DNA of 64,000 nt from Amyloporia xantha (taxonomy: Eukaryota > Basidiomycota > Agaricomycetes > Polyporales > Adustoporiaceae): contig JAYKKR010000001.1 in assembly GCA_036971615.1 (NCBI GenBank), positions 868,001-932,000 on the forward strand. The letters are read 5' to 3'. The position numbers and the translations under genes were made by a program. The notes beneath the pieces were generated by a model, which made no database searches, was not told the DNA's origin, and saw only the letters and a program-made list of their open reading frames with translations. Below are positions 47,102 to 58,465 of the stretch, one piece after another. Positions within the stretch are counted from its first letter, which is position 1. Each line of letters starts with the position of its first letter.

Positions 47102-47721
47102 CTACTCCAATCCCGATGAATGCGCTGGGAAGGTTGGTGGAGTTTGTTTGAAGAAGCGTTTTCGCCGCTCCTCATGCGTCTCGGGTGTACCCTGCAAACT
47201 CATTCCGCCATAATCGAATGTACCCATCGCCGCACCCATGACAGCACATGAGGCCACCGCCATAGGTAGTGAACGCGCTGAAGACATGATCTGTGAGAGG
47301 GTCCTCTGCTGGACTCGGACAGAACACGCACCTCGGATACCAGCCAGGAATCCTGCAGCACAAGCCCCTGATGCACCATTTATCGCATCGTCCTTCTCCC
47401 GATAGTTCGCCACCGCAGCCTCGGTGAATGCGAATGCTGCACCCATAGCGGCTGGACAGTCGCAACGCGATTGAGTTCTGAGTACACCTGCGCCAGGCTG
47501 AACGAGAGAAACGTACCAAATATTCCAATAGTGCCTCCACTTCGCGTCAAGAATCCTGCAGCACCGCTTGTATGCGAGCCAAGGGCATTTTGGATTGCAC
47601 TGACGAAGGCACCGACACCGGCAGCCTGCAGTCCGACTGTTGATGCGTACTGCAGGGACGCTTTAGGTTCGTAGGACGTGGTTATAGATCCGCTCGGCGG
47701 GAGCTCATCGTTCTCAGCCAT
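47102..47721 (-). CDS. Tim17/NDUFA11-family inner mitochondrial membrane protein (complex I subunit candidate)
   Basis: The protein has four hydrophobic stretches with small-residue motifs, as in the Tim17/22/23 superfamily: LQYASTVGLQAAGVGAFVSAI, GAAGFLTRSGGTIGIFAAMGAAFAFTE, GASGACAAGFLAG and MAVASCAVMGAAMGTFDYGG. Its N-terminus and length (184 residues) fit NDUFA11/B14.7 of respiratory complex I better than a translocase. Exons are 47517-47721 and 47102-47451; the intron join keeps frame exactly. A second intron near 47300 was considered but breaks the frame. It is divergent from the EED-like gene, with 237 bp between start codons. Confidence 0.72.
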
Positions 47722-47958
47722 TGCAATACAGAGCCAGGCCTGGAGGCAAGGTAGTGAAGTGCTGCGTTGTCTTCAGCGGAGAGGTTCGGCACACTTGCCC
47801 TTTTGGGCAGCGACCAACCAGACGCAACCATTTTCTAATTACTTCGAGTCTCTTCGAGTTTGCATTTACCTTCACCCCTCCGAGTACTGCCCGAACTGCA
47901 GTATATACGCCTCTAGCCCAATTCGAAAAACGAGGGGATTTCACTCGGTGGTCAAGTC

Positions 47959-50100
47959 ATGGAGCAGGTCCTTGCCGACCCTGACCCATATCTTCCGTGG
48001 TATAGAGCTACCACGGCTTCTCAGCCGTTTACTTTGGCAAGGCTATGTAGCGTCTGTACCTACATCTTATGTTCGCATCGCTCTCCTGTCTCAATCGTAT
48101 TGATAGTCGCTTGATGGCAACACGTCTCCGTTCCATTGCACCGCTACTTTTCCTTGGACAGCGGATTCTCTGATCACACTCTGGGACGGGGTTGTAACTG
48201 ATGAAGAGATTATATCTAACTGGAAGGCAACGGTTGACGAATACTCGGGTTCTGTTGCTGTAGGGAGCACCGGCAGATTGTATGTCTTCCCAAAGTTCAC
48301 CGCTGGGAAGCCGTTCTGTCTACGACTTCATGATGTACAGTCGTCTCAAGGACACTTATGGCCACAAGCTGAGCTGGTTTGTCTGCCTAGGTCTCCTGGG
48401 AGGTTTCATGCGCTGCATGGGCAATAAACTCAGATTTACCAACGGACCCACTAGTCGTTTTCACAGCGTCAAGTGCGATCTTCATCCTCGATGTCAAAAC
48501 ACGTAAAATAATAGGTAGACTACGGGGACATGGCGGTGTGAGTATTGTACTCCGGTGCATCGCTTCACGCCCTGATCAAGACCTAGCCAATTACCTCTAT
48601 AGCCGTGCATCCGTACCATCCATACCTTTTTTGCACGACCTCCAGGGACTTTACAACTCGGATTTACGACCTCACGTTACAACCTGTGCAGAAACCAAAC
48701 AACCCACATTGGCCGCCTGCAAAGCATCCTAGCTTGGCTGGGCCTGCGCATGGTCTGCACATGTCCGAATCTGAGGGTGACGGCATTGGTCGATGTGTTG
48801 CCGTCCTCGTTGGCGGACGCTCCGGCGGGCATCGGGGGGCTGTATTCTGTGCGGTACGCATGGAGCCGTCGACATTTGGTGACTATTGCGAGCTATCATG
48901 CTATAGGCCTTTCATCCTTCAGCACCGCTGATTGCAACTTGCGGCGTGAGTCTGAAATTCTTGGAATTTCAGGTAATGTGTTACACCTGTTCAATAGATG
49001 GATCGAGCTGTCAAAATATGGCGCATGCCTCCATATAAACCAGAGACGCTCTCTCGGGAAGACAAACCGCTCTTCAGCACAGACCTTATCCACAAGGCAC
49101 GCGTACTCTCGATAGCCTGGTGCGAATCGATCGCCGCTTCGGTTGTGCTCTATATTGATATTCTGCAAAGGCTTAGCGGTGACATCCTTGTCTCGCATAG
49201 TGCTCCTGCTTTGATGCGCGGAACGAGCGTTCACGACGTATATGAAGAGAATGGGACAAGTGAGCAATCGACCCTCTTTTGGTGCAGCATTTCAGTGCTC
49301 AATTCGCGCAGTTGCAGTCTGGCAGTGGCTTGGATTTGATCGGTTCTTCCCTCCCGGTAAACCAATACAGAAGGTCATGAGGGGCGGTGCCAGTGTACAT
49401 GTTGTTTATCCGTCATATCTATCCTGTGACTAAATTCAAAATTTACAGGATTATCGCAACAGCGGTATGTTCGGGCGGCGAAATCTGGAGAGTATGCGGA
49501 TGCTGACGGCTCCGACCGTCAGAATCATTCAAAATATTGTCTGCATATCACCTCCCCCTGACCACTCTGAACTTGACCGTGTATACATCAGCAGGACAGA
49601 CTCACGATCCCCTCATCCTGATACCCATAGGCAAAATCATCCGAGTTTTCAACGTTACACATTTTGGCCCCCGCGATCCGCCCCCGTTTCCGGTGGACGA
49701 TGAGGTTGTGGCGCTGACGAAGCGCATGCGATTGGACGACGGCGGTGGTGGCGAAGGTACTGCTGATGGTGAAAGTGGCGCCGACGGCGATGGCAGAAGT
49801 CAGAGCGACCGCGTTGTTGCACCCCAGCATGAGGGTGACAGTGAGCCTGGAGCAGAAGATAATGCTGCAGACGACGAAGAGGAACCTGAGGACGATGTCC
49901 AAGAATTCAGACCGGCACCTCAGCCATCCCGCCTGGCGGAACTGTTTGAGAGTGTGGAAGGATGGGACATTGACGTTACTGTGAATGAGCCGAGGCGTTC
50001 ACAGCTTCCGGATATCACCACATGCGAGGTCGCATGCCATGGGAGAGTGATCCTGGGAGCAGGTGCGAATGGTACACTGTACATATGGCGGTTGAAATGA
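47959..50100 (+). CDS. EED: EED/ESC-like WD40 protein (Polycomb repressive complex 2 subunit)
   Basis: In PRC2, EED binds the histone H3K27 methyltransferase and reads H3K27me3. The exon chain reads MEQVLADPDPYLPWYRATT, SVAVGSTGRLYVFPK, LRLHDVSWEVSCAAWAINSD and FTASSAIFILDVKTRKIIGRLRGHGG. It continues with VHPYHPYLFCTTSRDFTTRIYD, then MDRAVKIWRMPPYKPETL, DILVSHSAPALMRG and WQWLGFDRFFPPGKP. Order and spacing match EED blades, including the R-x-W-x segment and the switch from cross-blade loops. The last exon adds an unusual acidic insert (DGGGGEGTADGESGADGDG ... DDEEEPEDD) before a closing blade (CHGRVILGAGANGTLYIWRLK). About nine introns are inferred; some internal joins are approximate. An unrelated WD40 protein is the alternative. 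Confidence 0.75.
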
Positions 50101-50567
50101 TGATAATCTTGGAATTGAGCTGTTGCTGCGTTGTGAGGTTTGCTTGTGGGGCATATCATATGCTTCAATTCACATCAGAACCACGTCGTCAATGCACGAC
50201 GGTTGTCGTTCGCATTCAATAAGCATCTGACCAACATCAGATTCACACCATGTCTGTTTCCCGATCTCGCGCCTGTATTGATTGTACGCAGCTGTGCAAC
50301 AACGAACGACAAAGTAAAGAAAGTCGAAGAGCGAACGAAAAAACGTCCGCGGTAGTCAGGTAGATACTCCGACAAAGTTGAGACCGTCCAGCGCATCAGA
50401 AACTAACAAACTTGAAAGAGCTACTCTACTTATACATGTTACGAAGTGTCCAGCAAGTTTCGATCTCGCCCATCTGAGGATTATGTTTGATCAATAGATG
50501 CTAAGAATACGGTGGCACGAGACCATCTGACCTTCACCAGTCTACGACTCCGACCCATCCACATCAT
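50101..50567. other. Intergenic region (467 bp)
   Basis: This is the shared 3' flank of the convergent EED-like and repeat-peptide genes. No gene is seen. Confidence 0.5.
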
Positions 50568-51256
50568 TTAGTTGTGGTAAGCTTCGATGACACCTGCTGT
50601 CGCCATGGCGGGGCTCGCCTCTGGAAAGGTGTTGATATCGAGGTTCGCTCGTTTGTTGTGGTAGGCCTGGATCACACCTGCCGTCGCCATCGCAGCGTCC
50701 TGCGCAGGGAAGGTGTTGATATCGAGTGCTGTGCGCTTGTTGTGGTAGGCCTCAATGACCCCCGAAGGCGCCATCGCGGCGTCCTGTGCAGGGAAGGTGT
50801 TGATATCAAGAGATGCACGCTTGTTGTGGTACGCCTCAATGACACCAGCAGTCGCCATGGCGGGGCTCGCCTCTGGGAACGTGTTGATGTCGAGGTTTGC
50901 CCGCTTGTTGTGGTAGGCCTGGATAACCCCCGCCGTCGCCATCGCAGCATCCTGCGCAGGGAAGGTGTTGATGTCGAGCGCTGTACGCTTGTTGTGGTAG
51001 GCCTCAATGACCCCCGAAGGCGCCATCGCAGCGTCCTGTGCAGGGAAGGTGTTGATATCGAGCCGTTTGGCGTGGACGGCGTCTCCAAAGCCCAGGTCGC
51101 GTACATGAGCGTTCTGCGCAAGGCGTTAGCATAGTGACGCACCCAGGATGGAGAGTGTGTACTTACCAATAAAGGCATGGGCATGGGAACCGCTACCGCC
51201 TGACGGACGAAAAGAAGAGCAAAGACAGCCACGAGGGAGTTGCTGAACGTGAACAT
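50568..51256 (-). CDS. Secreted Kex2-processed repeat-peptide precursor
   Basis: I do not recognise the family, but the design is clear. Exon 1 (51167-51256, 30 codons) encodes a signal peptide (MFTFSNSLVAVFALLFVRQA, cleavage likely after AVA). A phase-0 intron (51114-51166) follows, then exon 2 (50568-51113). The pro-region ends in HAKR. Six units of 26 or 28 residues come next, each with the invariant core LDINTFP, a variable middle (AQDAAMAPSG, AQDAAMATAG or EASPAMATAG) and GVIEAYHN or GVIQAYHN. Units are joined by Lys-Arg, a Kex2 site; the last ends at YHN and a stop, as in alpha-factor. Unit order is A-B-C-A-B-C. After Kex2 and carboxypeptidase trimming, peptides of about 24-26 residues would be released. 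The total is 211 residues. No tailoring-enzyme gene is adjacent. Confidence 0.9.
50571..51062 (-). repeat. Coding tandem repeat: six 78/84-bp units in an ABC-ABC order
   Basis: Units on the minus strand are 51062-50985, 50984-50901, 50900-50817, 50816-50733, 50732-50649 and 50648-50571. Units 1/4, 2/5 and 3/6 encode the same peptides over their shared codons, implying duplication of a 252-bp three-unit block. By hand comparison the three pairs differ at 3, 8 and 9 nucleotides respectively; every difference is synonymous. Confidence 0.93.
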
Positions 51257-51728
51257 GGTGAAGTATAAAGATGGGAAGTGCTCTTCGAAGTGACGATGCG
51301 AAAGGCTTTGGAAATCGGCTCAACCGTTCGAAGAATCAAAGAGACGTCCTGCGGCCTGGCGCGGATACAAACGAAGCTGTAATGGATGAATTCGTGTTAG
51401 CAGACCGTCATAAGAATAGTATGCGTGCGACGGGCTTACAGGGAAAGGGCGCGAGAAAAGGGGATGGCGAAGAGAAACGCGGGGAAGGGGGTATATAAGG
51501 GAGGAAGCCATTAGGACCGCTTGTGCGGTTACCCGGACAGCAGCTGGTGATCAGAAATGTTCCTGGCATTTGGAAGCCGTCGTTTGGTCGTAGTCAAGTT
51601 ACAAGTAACGATCCTCATCCTAAGCTTGATCAGCCAATCACCGAGCTCGACTGCACTCAAAACGGTAACCTGCCTAATTTCTGAGTACACAGGCTCTGAT
51701 TGGCTGCCTGCCTTCACTCGTGTCCGCC
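51257..51728. promoter_or_regulatory. Divergent promoter between repeat-peptide gene and ESF1
   Basis: A TATA-like tatata lies at 51492-51497, almost midway between the two start codons, so it could serve either gene. Frames on the plus strand here (51271-51498) are not supportable as a gene. A leader intron for the peptide gene is possible. Confidence 0.45.
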
Positions 51729-54157
51729 ATGTCTGACCCTCGGTTTGCACGATTCAAGACCGACCCTCGCTTTCGTCGTGCCAGAAAGGAGCAGTCTAAG
51801 GTTGTCGTAGACGACCGCTTCAAGGGGATATTTGACGGAGAGAAGAAGAAGGGCAAGAAGGGCAAAGGTGTGCACCGTTTGCTCATACATTCGTTCTTTT
51901 CACACATCCTCTGATCTTCAGGACGAGTCGACAAGTATGGCAGACCGATAGCGGATACACATGAGCAAGACAACTTGCGTCGCTTCTACCGCCTCGAAGA
52001 TGAAGACAAAGCAGAACCCGAAGCAGGACCTGACTATGCCCGAGGAGCGGTACTTCTCGAATCGTCTGACGAAGAAGACGATGATCGAAATAACGAGCAC
52101 GACGACGATAGTGATACCGGTGGTATTATTGCCCTTGGCCGCGATATATCCGCACCAATTCCTGTCGACGACGACGAAGCTGAGATCGACTTGGACGAGG
52201 ACACTTACGCCGAATTGGACGCCCAGGTAGCCGCGTACACTAAAGCCAACCCAGCGGATGAAGACAATGGTGTTCCGGAGGGTGAACGCACGCGCAGGCT
52301 TGCTGTTGTGAATCTCGACTGGGATCATGTACGCGCTATCCACCTATACAAGATATTTTCTTCCCTCGTATCGCCCACTGCACCTGCCCTCGCCTCCATA
52401 TCCACCTCTGAGGGTGCTCAGGACTCCAGGCAAGGAAAAGCTAAATGCGCAGCTACTCGCGTAGCTCGCGGCAAAGTGTTAAGTGTGCGCGTGTACCCAA
52501 GTGAGTTTGGGAAAGAGCGACTAGCGAGGGAAGAGAAGGAAGGGCCGCCCCCGGAAGTATTCAAAAAGAAAACGTTTGAGAACGAGGAAGATGTTAACGA
52601 GCGTACGATCTTCGAGGTCGGTGACGAGGATGACTATGATGAGGATATGTTGAGGAAGTACCAGCTGGAAAGATTGCGGTATGTCTTTTCTCTGCACACT
52701 TGTAATCGAGCGCCGCATTTACATGTGCGTGGATAGGTACTACTACGCAATTGTCGAATGCGACAGCGTACAGGCTGCGTCACATATATATTCAGAGCTC
52801 GAGGGTACTGAGCTGGAACGCTCTGCAAATGTGTTCGATCTCAGTTTCGTTCCAGACGACATGACATTTGACGAGGAGTGTCGGTATGTCGCTCTTCCTT
52901 CGACATCATATCTGCTATTAACGGGCGAATTCACAGCGACGAAGCCACCGATGATTTGAGCGTCCCATACAAGGGCCTAGATTTCACAACAGATGTGCGT
53001 TTTCTGCTTGAGAGCCATATGCTTGGTGGCAATGATGCTGACTTCTTTGACACAGGCGCTTCGACATTCCAAAGTCAAACTGACCTGGGACGAGGACGAC
53101 CCACAGCGCATTCAACTCACACGCCGCAGCCTTTCTCGCAAGGAGATGGAGGAAAATGATTTCAAGGCATATCTCGCGTCCTCCGGTTCGGAAGATGAGG
53201 ATGAGCCCATCCAACGCAGGAATAACGGGACCTCTCAATCACGCGACAAGCTTCGTGCCCTTCTGCTGGGCGGAGGGGATGACCTACCCGAGGGCTGGGG
53301 TAAGGGTGAGGGGGGCGATGCGGGCGACGTCGACATGGAGATCACGTTCACGCCGGGTCTGAGTACTCTCAAGGAGGATAGGGAAGAAACGACATTGGAG
53401 AAGTACCAGCGGAAGATGAAGGAGAAGAAAAAGAAGCGGAAGGAGGAGCTGAAGGAGAAGACAGGGTCGGAGCACGAAACGGAGAACATCAGCGCGAAGG
53501 ATGAGTTCTTCGCCGATGGAAGTGATGATGAGGATGCGGAGGCAGCGGCACAGGAGAGCTTGGACGAGGGTCCGTCCACTAAGCGCGGCAAGCGAGACAA
53601 CCACAAGAAGGGCAAGGACAAATCTGGCGACGATTCTGCGCATGTTCGTCACGTCTCCACAGCGGAGGAGTTAGCGCTACTCGCCGCCTCGGACAGTGTT
53701 AATGGCGAGCCCAAACACTTCAACATGAAGGCAGTGCTTAAAGCGGAGAAGAAACAGAAGCTGAAGAAGAGGAGGGGGAAGAAAGCTGCCGAAGAGGAAA
53801 ATGAGCTACAAGAGGAGTTTAGCCTTGATGTGAAGGACGACCGGTTCAAGGCCGTTTTCGAGGACCATTCCTTTGCCATCGATCCCAGCAATCCTAGGTG
53901 CGTTCCGGCATTTCTCAGTAGATCCCAGAGCTGATATATTGACTTCCTGCAGGTACATGAAGTCGAAGGGCATGTCTGCGCTATTGGACGAACGGTCAAA
54001 GAGACAGAAGGATAAGTATTCTACTGGTGATGACAATGTTGTTGCGAGAAGTTCAGGATCAGGACAGAGGGATAGTTTGAAGAGCCTAGTAGAAAGCGTG
54101 AAGCGGAAGAGTAGTACAGTCGAGCAGCCAGGGATTGGAAAGCGGAGGAAGCTGTAG
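51729..54157 (+). CDS. ESF1: Pre-rRNA processing protein Esf1
   Basis: Esf1 is a nucleolar protein needed for 18S rRNA maturation in the small-subunit processome. The start MSDPRFARFKTDPRFRRARKE is typical, and the region DDRFKGIF with the basic KKKGKKGKGRVDKYGRPI is conserved. The middle has RRLAVVNLDWDHVRAIHLYKIFSS and the RYYYAIVECDSVQAASHIY segment, which resembles an RNA-recognition fold. The C-terminus has the family signature DDRFKAVFEDHSFAIDPSNPRY followed by the short KSKGMSALLDERSKRQ region. Between them are long acidic and lysine-rich tracts. The upstream GTG at 51720 is not used as start. About six exons are inferred. Confidence 0.93.
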
Positions 54158-54317
54158 ATATATTGTCACCGAGCCCATTTACCATTTACACAATGCTGGA
54201 AAGCTTTCATAGTTGAAGTTAAAACCCTGAAATTGGCTGCTCATTGATACAAATACTCCGGACATCTCGATACAGCTTGACGGTACTTCAAATCATTTCT
54301 TACATCACGCGTTGCAA

Positions 54318-55219
54318 TTACGAAATCTTGGCATTGGAAAAGTCGAGCTCTGGATGCGCTGCCTGGAATTTCTTTCAGGGCCTGGGTTGCATCTTGAATA
54401 CACAACGCGCTATGAATGTAGCAGAATCGATGCTCACCTCCATCTTCTTCATTTCGTCGGATGTCGGTTTGCCCATTTGCTGTAAGGATGTAGCATCAGC
54501 TGAACAGGTTACATGCAGGTGCACGAAGCAATACCTTCTGCTGATTGTCGAACTACATGTGAATACAGATCAGCTCCGAAAAAATGGATTCAATCAACGG
54601 AGGGCTCACCATCATCTTTTCGACCATTCCTCTGCACAATTGATGAGTACACAGTAGATCCAGAAATTTACGCATACGTACCTTGTCTCGCCATCAAGGT
54701 CACTGAGTTTGCTGTTCTCAGGTTGGATCTTGGTCGTATCGATCTTAGGATGATGTGTGAGGACATTCTCCCACCATTGCTGCTTGTTCAACTTCTCCAG
54801 GTGGATATTAACGGCTTCTTGGTCCTCTGAGATGTAACGCATAAGCTACAGAGTATATTGGCCTGTGAACACTCACCTAGCGTCCAGGTGCTTTCGTCCA
54901 TCTTGATTTCCCTGCATAGCTCTCCTGCCATGATAGGCTCCTTGCCTTTGAGCCCGACACTTAGCTTCTTCTTCTGTATTACAACACTTAAATCCCTCCC
55001 CCGTGTACCTTTCGGTACGGGAACGACGATGTCAACCTCTCCCAATTCTTGTCTCCATTTATAGGGCAAAGCTAGGATCGCGGTTAACGAGGATGCTATC
55101 CGTGTTACGACGGAATGCGCACCAGCTTGTTCAGCAGCTTCGCGCTCGCGATCTGCTTTGTCTCGAGCCTCCCGCTCCTCCTTTGAGAGTTTGTCATAGT
55201 CGTCCCCCTTCGAAGACAT
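54318..55219 (-). CDS. nudC: Nuclear distribution protein NudC (CS domain)
   Basis: NudC is a p23/CS-domain co-chaperone that supports LIS1 and dynein, and so nuclear migration in hyphae. The N-terminus [26 protein letters not shown] is a charged helix. The CS domain runs from [22 protein letters not shown] through [21 protein letters not shown] to a closing segment, [27 protein letters not shown]. The C-terminal helix region [21 protein letters not shown] and [17 protein letters not shown] match the family. Four exons are inferred. It is divergent from the SUMO ligase gene, with 227 bp between start codons. Confidence 0.92.
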
Positions 55220-55446
55220 TGTATGTTCACAGAGTCGCTGCGCCACCGCCACTGCAGTGGTCACCTCGAGAGCGTCACGGATCATACACGTGACGCATCC
55301 CGCTCAATGTTCCCACGGTCATTTTAAATGCTGAGTGGTAGCCGGGCCAAGCTCAAGCAAGGACGAACACTGCTCTCAGAGTCTCTGACTTCTAACGGTC
55401 CCCACTGCGAAAAACTGCCAGTCAGGTTCTCTTTGAACTCATCTTG

Positions 55447-58020
55447 ATGGCCAGTCCCAATGTATGGGCAGATTTTGAGGTGAGACTCGGCCAGATCTCG
55501 TGCTCGATCGGCCGCTAATGACGATTACCACTGCGCCTGGCAGACTTTGCGACACAACGTTAAGCTCAACACTGTTGACCGTTTGAAACAAGTCCTCACA
55601 GGATTTAACGAAGAGTGCGGGACGAATTTTACCAAGTCGGGCAAGAAGCAGGAGCTCATTGACCGTATCACACGAGAGATGGACATTTGGAGAACGAACA
55701 ATAGCGCAGACAAGTGGACAAGGGGCAAGACTATCCTCAATCAAGTCCGACAAACGGGAGTGTATGTCTTGCTTTCTTATTTTACTTCTACAACTCGCCG
55801 TGCTTCGTTTGTCCGAAGCGCATTTCCCCGAGCGCTCTCGAGCTAAATTTCCTTGCATTATCACAGATACAGTCCCACCAGGAACAATACGGACCGCTCG
55901 TATTCGTCTTCATCTCATAACGCCTATCCTGCGTCTGCGTCGGCAAATCACAGCTATCAAAGTGCAGCATCGAGCAGCTCAGTCACAATACCGCGCTACG
56001 ACCCATATGCACCTCCTCGGAGGCCAGCGGCTCCCCCTGCACCAACGTCCGCTCCTACCCCGAGTATGCAGCAGTCTGAAATGAATCATTCATCACTGGT
56101 ATCTGATTTTCATTCCCATAGGTATTCATTTCAAGCCATCTCCTTTCTTCCGAATAGAACGGGCTGTCTCTAATATCATCGAATGTCCAGGTGTGTCTAA
56201 TATAAGCATCTATGCAATCGCTTTTTACTATGCTGACGGTCAAGTTGTCTCCCAGAATCAACTAGTTCCATGGACCGTCGCCAGCAATCGGTCGTGTTCA
56301 CCGTTAACAATGACATCATTACGAAGCTAAATTCCACAAGGTGAGAGAACAAGCCACTTACTCTTGGGCCTTGTACGCCTCACACGGTTCGAAGTCCCAC
56401 ATACCAGCTTCGTTTGTATTGTACTTCGTCGACGTATTACTCCCCATCGGGCGCTTTTCGAACATCCAACGGACCTTGTCCAATTGAGTTCCCTCCAACT
56501 TGTGAAGTGCGGGTCAATAGCGTGCCTATGACAGCGAATCTCAAGGGCATGAAGAAGAAACCTGGAACAGCGCCACCGCCAGATTTGGGCAAGTCCTTGA
56601 GACTCACTCCTGGCTCTACCAATCGGGTGGAGATGGTCTATGTGAACAGCCAGCAGCCTGTTCAATCTAAAGTATGTTGCCTATTGGCTTTCGTCCGCTC
56701 GAGTTTGAACTGTTCAACAGAAGTATTTCCTTGCGGTCATGTTGGTGGAGACGACTACGGTCGACCAGCTGATTGATCGTTTGAAAAAAGGAAAATACAA
56801 GAGCAGTCAGGAGATCTTGAACAAGAGTGAGTCAGGCACGATAACCCAGTTGACAGCATGTCTCATTCAATCGTATGTCATCCAGTGCTACAGGCAGCAT
56901 CCGCCGATGACGATATCGTTGCTGGGCACCAGAAGATGTCTCTGAAATGTCCGGTGAGTTGGGTGTATGTCCTGTATCTTATTGGGCTCAGCTGATGCAC
57001 TGCGTCACAGTTGAGTTACATGCGCATCAGCACACCATGCCGGTCTGCTCTATGTGTGCATTCGCAATGTTTCGACGCGTTGTCGTGGTTCTCGCTTATG
57101 GAGCAAACGACCACTTGGTTATGCCCAGTGTGTGAGAAGATGCTTAACGTTGAGGATCTCATTGTTGATGGGTACGCTCTATTGTCCGTCTACTTGAGCA
57201 ACGCCTAATCGCTCCATGCAGCTATTTTGATGATATCTTGAAGCATACCCCGGAGGAGGTCGAAGACGTTATTGTGGAGGCTGATGGACAGTGGCACACT
57301 GAAGATAACAAGTTTGGATCTCCCGAGTGGAAAGCGACACATGCATCTGTTAAATGCTCTGCGGTACCGGCAGCTCCAGCGGTCGTGAAAAAGCGCTCTC
57401 CTTCTCCTTCGAAGCCGACGACGAATGGTATTATTAACAGTCAGGACAAACCGCGTCCGAGCACCGCTGAGATTGTTGTGCTGGATTCTGATGATGAAGA
57501 CGAGGGTAGGGTGAAGAGGGAGCTGTCTTGGTCGAATGAAGCCAATCCCGCGCCGTACGCACGTCTATCGCAGAGAACTGCCACACAGCCACCGCGTAGT
57601 CAAACGCAGGATGCGGACATCATTGATCTGACTGGGGATTCGGAGGCGGAGGAAGAGGAAGAGGAGGCACCGATCTCGCCTACGAAGAAGCGAAAGCTTA
57701 TGGACATCCCGTCACCGACGGAGCCAATCTGGAAGAAGTCGCGCACAGACGGCACGTCTTCGCCTGCGTCCAGCAGTGTGGGCCCCAACACCGTTTACAC
57801 GAATGGATCTCATTACTCGGGGCCCCCTACGCGTACAGTGAACGGTTCTTCATCTGCCGCATCGACACCGCGGTTCTCTTCCTACAACTCGAACACACAG
57901 CCGTATGGATATTTTCCCCCGCTGTCACCGCAAGCCGCGCAGCCGCATCGACCGGTGGACCCATACCTGCGCACGATGAACGGGGGGAGCTCATCCTCAC
58001 CGGAGAGCTGGCGGTCGTAG
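55447..58020 (+). CDS. SIZ1: SUMO E3 ligase of the PIAS/Siz family
   Basis: PIAS/Siz proteins stimulate transfer of SUMO from Ubc9 to nuclear targets. A SAP-like N-terminus (TLRHNVKLNTVDRLKQVLTGF ... KSGKKQELIDRI) is followed by the PINIT-type region (PFFRIERAVSNI, RLYCTSSTYYS, CEVRVN). The SP-RING reads MSLKCPLSYMRISTPCRSALCVHSQCFD with WLCPVCEKML. The C-terminal half has two SUMO-interaction motif candidates, EIVVLDSDDEDEG and DIIDLTGDSEAEEE, and a Pro/Ser-rich tail. About eight exons are inferred, and the stop is at 58018-58020. The ATG at 55447 begins MASPNVWADFE. Confidence 0.94.
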
Positions 58021-58465
58021 TTCGGTGCATCATACGAGGTAGTCATGTGTATGAGGTTGTGCCTTGGCTGAGGAAGGTTCTAGTTGCAATGACATCGTAA
58101 CCTATCGTTTGTGTTATTGGCGTTTGTGCACGAGAGTAATAGATACGCGATGTAATAATATAATAGGGCGATAAGTATGTTATGTACCTGTACGCGGGCG
58201 CGTGTGCACCGACAGGCTGCGGTTGGTTATTTTCCCTGTTGAGATCATTCGGACCTTGCGCTCGTCTCGTCGCGAGACGTTGCAGAGTGCGATTGGCCGT
58301 CGGTCGGCCCGGCTGTGCTCAGCCGTCGGTGGCACCCGGGGTTGCAAAGCCCGGCACCTTCCGAAAACGTACTTGAGCGGTCGCACGCCAGCGTTTTTCT
58401 TCTTCAACCCGTCCACCACCTCCACTCAGTCTACTCTCTCCCCCCTTTGGTTTTCCTCCGTCAAA
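58021..58465. other. Intergenic region (445 bp)
   Basis: SIZ1 3' flank and the ADP/ATP carrier promoter. A pyrimidine-rich stretch (about 58430-58455) precedes the ATG, common in highly expressed fungal genes. No gene is seen. Confidence 0.5.

Noticed and set aside
47300..47345. A second intron in the NDUFA11-like gene
   Set aside because: GTGCGT...CTCACAG would be 41 bp and shifts the frame; reading through keeps an open and plausible sequence.
50571..51062. CRISPR-like or minisatellite array
   Set aside because: Units are multiples of three bases in one frame, there are no unique spacers, differences are synonymous, and the organism is a eukaryote.
50574..51134. Plus-strand open frame of 186 codons across the repeat array
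   Set aside because: It repeats only because the minus-strand gene does. It lacks a signal peptide and processing sites, and the synonymous pattern of differences fits the minus-strand frame.
50101..54317. Biosynthetic gene cluster around the repeat-peptide gene
   Set aside because: Neighbours are an EED-like protein, ESF1 and NudC, all housekeeping; no UstY-like oxidase, transporter or peptidase lies within the visible flanks.
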